Shown here in pieces: positions 62,463-64,000 of a DNA stretch of 64,000 nucleotides. The notes beneath the pieces are model-generated. The model was not told the origin of the DNA, did no database searches, and saw only the letters and a program-made list of their open reading frames with translations. The translations under genes were made by a program, and so were the position numbers. The DNA comes from Pseudomonas putida. GTDB taxonomy: Bacteria > Pseudomonadota > Gammaproteobacteria > Pseudomonadales > Pseudomonadaceae. Within the stretch, counting starts at the first letter, position 1. Each line of letters opens with the position of its first letter. The stretch spans positions 5,022,001 through 5,086,000 of the forward strand of contig NZ_CP011789.1 in assembly GCF_001636055.1 (NCBI RefSeq), given 5' to 3'.

Positions 62463-63143
62463 TCACCCCTTTCGCAATACATAGACTCGCCACATGGCAT
62501 AGAACGGCAGGAAGTCGAGACGTTCCTGAATCCTGAAGCCTGCTGTCACAAATTCTTCTTCAACCGTAGCAGCAGGTAACACAAAGCGATTCTGGTAACT
62601 GTCCTGCTCCGCCTTGGCGCTGCGTCGTTGTTCGAGCTTCTTGCGCCGCCATGCCTTGAAATTGCCATCCACCCACAGCGACAGGATCACGCTATCGCGG
62701 CTAACTCTTTGAAATTCAGAAAGAATTGTCTTGCGATGGGCCGGATCACCGATGTGGTGGAACAATCGCATGCAGAAAATGCTGTCTACCGAGTTGTCCG
62801 GCAGGTCAATGGCAAAGGCTGAGGTTTGCAAAGGGCGTACCCGCTGGACCACCGCTGGCGGTTGCGACGCACAGGCTGTCTCGATCATCGCAGCGGAATT
62901 GTCTGCACCGATGATCACGCGGTTGGGTTTTTCCGCCAGCAGCGGCCAGAAACGGCCGGCGCCGCATGGCAGGTCGAGCACCAGGCCCGGCTCGCCGGCC
63001 AGTGTCAGGGCGCGGCGAGCAAGTTGCTCGTCACGCGTGTGGGAAAGGCGACGGGCCAGGCCATCCTGATGCTTGATGAAGTACTCACGGGCGTGCTGCT
63101 GATCGTACTTTTCGGAAAATTCGAGTTTGATAGGGCTACGCAT
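62463..63143 (-). CDS. Class I SAM-dependent methyltransferase
   Basis: A 226-residue protein with a Rossmann methyltransferase core. Motif I is LVLDLPCGAGRF (Gly-x-Gly, near residue 57), motif II holds IIGADNSAAMI, and FCMRLFHHIGDP and RVSRDSVILSLW are motifs IV and V. The substrate may be a membrane lipid or LPS component, given the inaA gene 7 bases downstream and colS upstream. In P. putida, genes in this position are, as I recall, controlled by ColRS. It starts the leftward operon. Confidence 0.88.
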   Translation of the reverse strand: MRSPIKLEFSEKYDQQHAREYFIKHQDGLARRLSHTRDEQLARRALTLAGEPGLVLDLPCGAGRFWPLLAEKPNRVIIGADNSAAMIETACASQPPAVVQRVRPLQTSAFAIDLPDNSVDSIFCMRLFHHIGDPAHRKTILSEFQRVSRDSVILSLWVDGNFKAWRRKKLEQRRSAKAEQDSYQNRFVLPAATVEEEFVTAGFRIQERLDFLPFYAMWRVYVLRKG

Positions 63144-63209
63144 GGGACATCTCCTGACTCAATGCCGACCACATTAGGTGGGCAAGCGTTGGCATCAGGT
63201 CATCGCCAT

Positions 63210-63226
63210 GTGAAAAAACTGTCACC
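63210..63226 (-). promoter_or_regulatory. Candidate ColR-binding site upstream of the methyltransferase operon
   Basis: On the minus strand, TGACAGTTTTTTCAC contains the TTTTCAC core recalled from ColR sites (YYNASNNYTTTTCAC). The 5' half does not match well, so the call is tentative. It sits about 70 bases before the methyltransferase ATG, a suitable distance for an activator. The intergenic 63144-63294 holds nothing else I can read. Confidence 0.35.
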
Positions 63227-63294
63227 CGAAAGGGTTAAATCTTACGAATCATTACACAACATTCTGCGTCGGGGCCGCCGTACGGCCCCGGTTT

Positions 63295-64000
63295 CTACTG
63301 CAGTGTCGTGTCGATTTCCTGCTCATGGGCCAGCGCGGTGCCCTGGCTCAGGTCTACCTGGAAGCGGCAGCCGTGGGGCGCGGTGGCGGTCAGGGTCACG
63401 CGCCAGCCCTGGTCGTCGCAGATCCGCTGCACCAGCGAAAGCCCCAGGCCGAGCCCCTCGCCACGGCGCTCGTCGCCACGCACGAAGGGCTTGAACATAG
63501 CCTCACGCTGCTCCTCGGGAATGCCCACGCCGCTGTCCTCGACACTGAAACCGCGGGCCTCGAGGCTCAGGCGGATATAACCGGTATCGGTGTAATGCGC
63601 TGCGTTGCGCAGCAGGTTGCCCATCACCGATTGCAGGAAAGTGGCGTTGTACAAGGTTGGGCTGGCGCTGACACGGCCATCGTAGTAGAGGGTCAGGCCC
63701 TTCTGCTCGATGGTGTCGCGCCACACGCCGATCAGATCATCAGCGACCTCGCGCAGGCTGGCCCGCGAGGCCACCGCACCTTCGTCACGCTGGGCGCGGG
63801 CCAGCATGAGGAAGGTCTTGACCAGCTCGCGCATCTCCTCGGTGGCACGGGCGATCCGTTCCACCTGGGCGCGTGACCGACTGTCCAGGCCGGTGTTCTC
63901 CATCAGCAGTTCGCAGGAAGTCGCGAGCACCATCAATGGGGTGCGCAGTTCGTGGCTGACATCGCTGGTGAACAGTCGCTCGCGGGTCAACGCATCGCGC
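63295..64000 (-). CDS. colS: Sensor histidine kinase ColS, C-terminal part
   Basis: The last 235 or so codons of a two-component sensor; the start is beyond the window. The phosphorylated His is in SDVSHELRTPL, and the dimerisation helices follow. N-box NLLRNAAHYTD, G1 DSGVGIP, F-box MFKPFVRGD and G2 EGLGLGLSLV are all present, so the kinase core is complete. Identification as ColS rests on order with the methyltransferase and inaA genes; its partner ColR would lie just outside. ColRS controls membrane stability and metal tolerance in P. putida. Confidence 0.85.
   Translation of the reverse strand, partial: RDALTRERLFTSDVSHELRTPLMVLATSCELLMENTGLDSRSRAQVERIARATEEMRELVKTFLMLARAQRDEGAVASRASLREVADDLIGVWRDTIEQKGLTLYYDGRVSASPTLYNATFLQSVMGNLLRNAAHYTDTGYIRLSLEARGFSVEDSGVGIPEEQREAMFKPFVRGDERRGEGLGLGLSLVQRICDDQGWRVTLTATAPHGCRFQVDLSQGTALAHEQEIDTTLQ

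Noticed and set aside
1..64000. CRISPR arrays, tRNA and rRNA genes, integrases
   Set aside because: None could be recognised. The regular repeats are REP pairs and protein-coding modules, not CRISPR; no cloverleaf or rRNA sequence was noticed.

Overview
The window is chromosomal DNA of a fluorescent pseudomonad, most likely of the Pseudomonas putida group. The genes are GC-rich. MvaT is nearly identical to the Pseudomonas H-NS-like protein. Several P. putida-type REP pairs (GTGGGAGCGGGCTTGCCCGCG) lie between genes. Gene orders match Pseudomonas chromosomes as I recall them, for example sodB-bifA-icmP and mexVW-inaA-methyltransferase-colS. Locus-level comparisons are from memory.

Region by region. 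1-4.1 kb: the end of a Pit phosphate transporter, a HerA-like ATPase and a dCache chemoreceptor that looks like McpG. 4.14-5.5 kb: an IS110-family element inserted at the edge of a REP, whose leader folds on paper into a three-way-junction RNA. 5.6-8.5 kb: an overlapping trio (glycosyltransferase, DUF2334 deacetylase, LPG-synthase-like membrane protein). 8.35-17 kb: purU, mvaT, sbcB, a PilZ protein, a TPR lipoprotein, pykA, a ferredoxin reductase and class I fumarase. 17.1-24.3 kb: GNAT, DJ-1/PfpI, a cardiolipin-synthase-like enzyme, YceI, a serine hydrolase, an acyl-CoA-dehydrogenase-like protein, and olsBA for ornithine lipids. 24.4-27.7 kb: acpH, then an arsR-MFS-xenB cluster controlled by three near-identical inverted repeats.

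27.7-44.97 kb is an accessory block of seven genes. It encodes three proteins without signal peptides built from Ig-like A and B modules (one of 1,729 residues), two lipoproteins that join A-like modules to a conserved C-terminal domain, a pertactin-type autotransporter, and a secreted protein with the same conserved C-terminal domain. The block has no integrase or tRNA, and looks like an undescribed surface or secreted system.

45-64 kb returns to core genes: a coiled-coil membrane protein, an epimerase, argP/argO, sodB, the c-di-GMP phosphodiesterase bifA, an iron-related group (icmP, di-heme oxidoreductase, second imelysin, DUF1513), the MexVW-like RND pump, and the envelope genes inaA, a methyltransferase and colS (cut by the window end). 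A candidate ColR site precedes the methyltransferase gene. Many convergent junctions carry long REP-based hairpins, including 36- and 43-base arms with one mismatch each.
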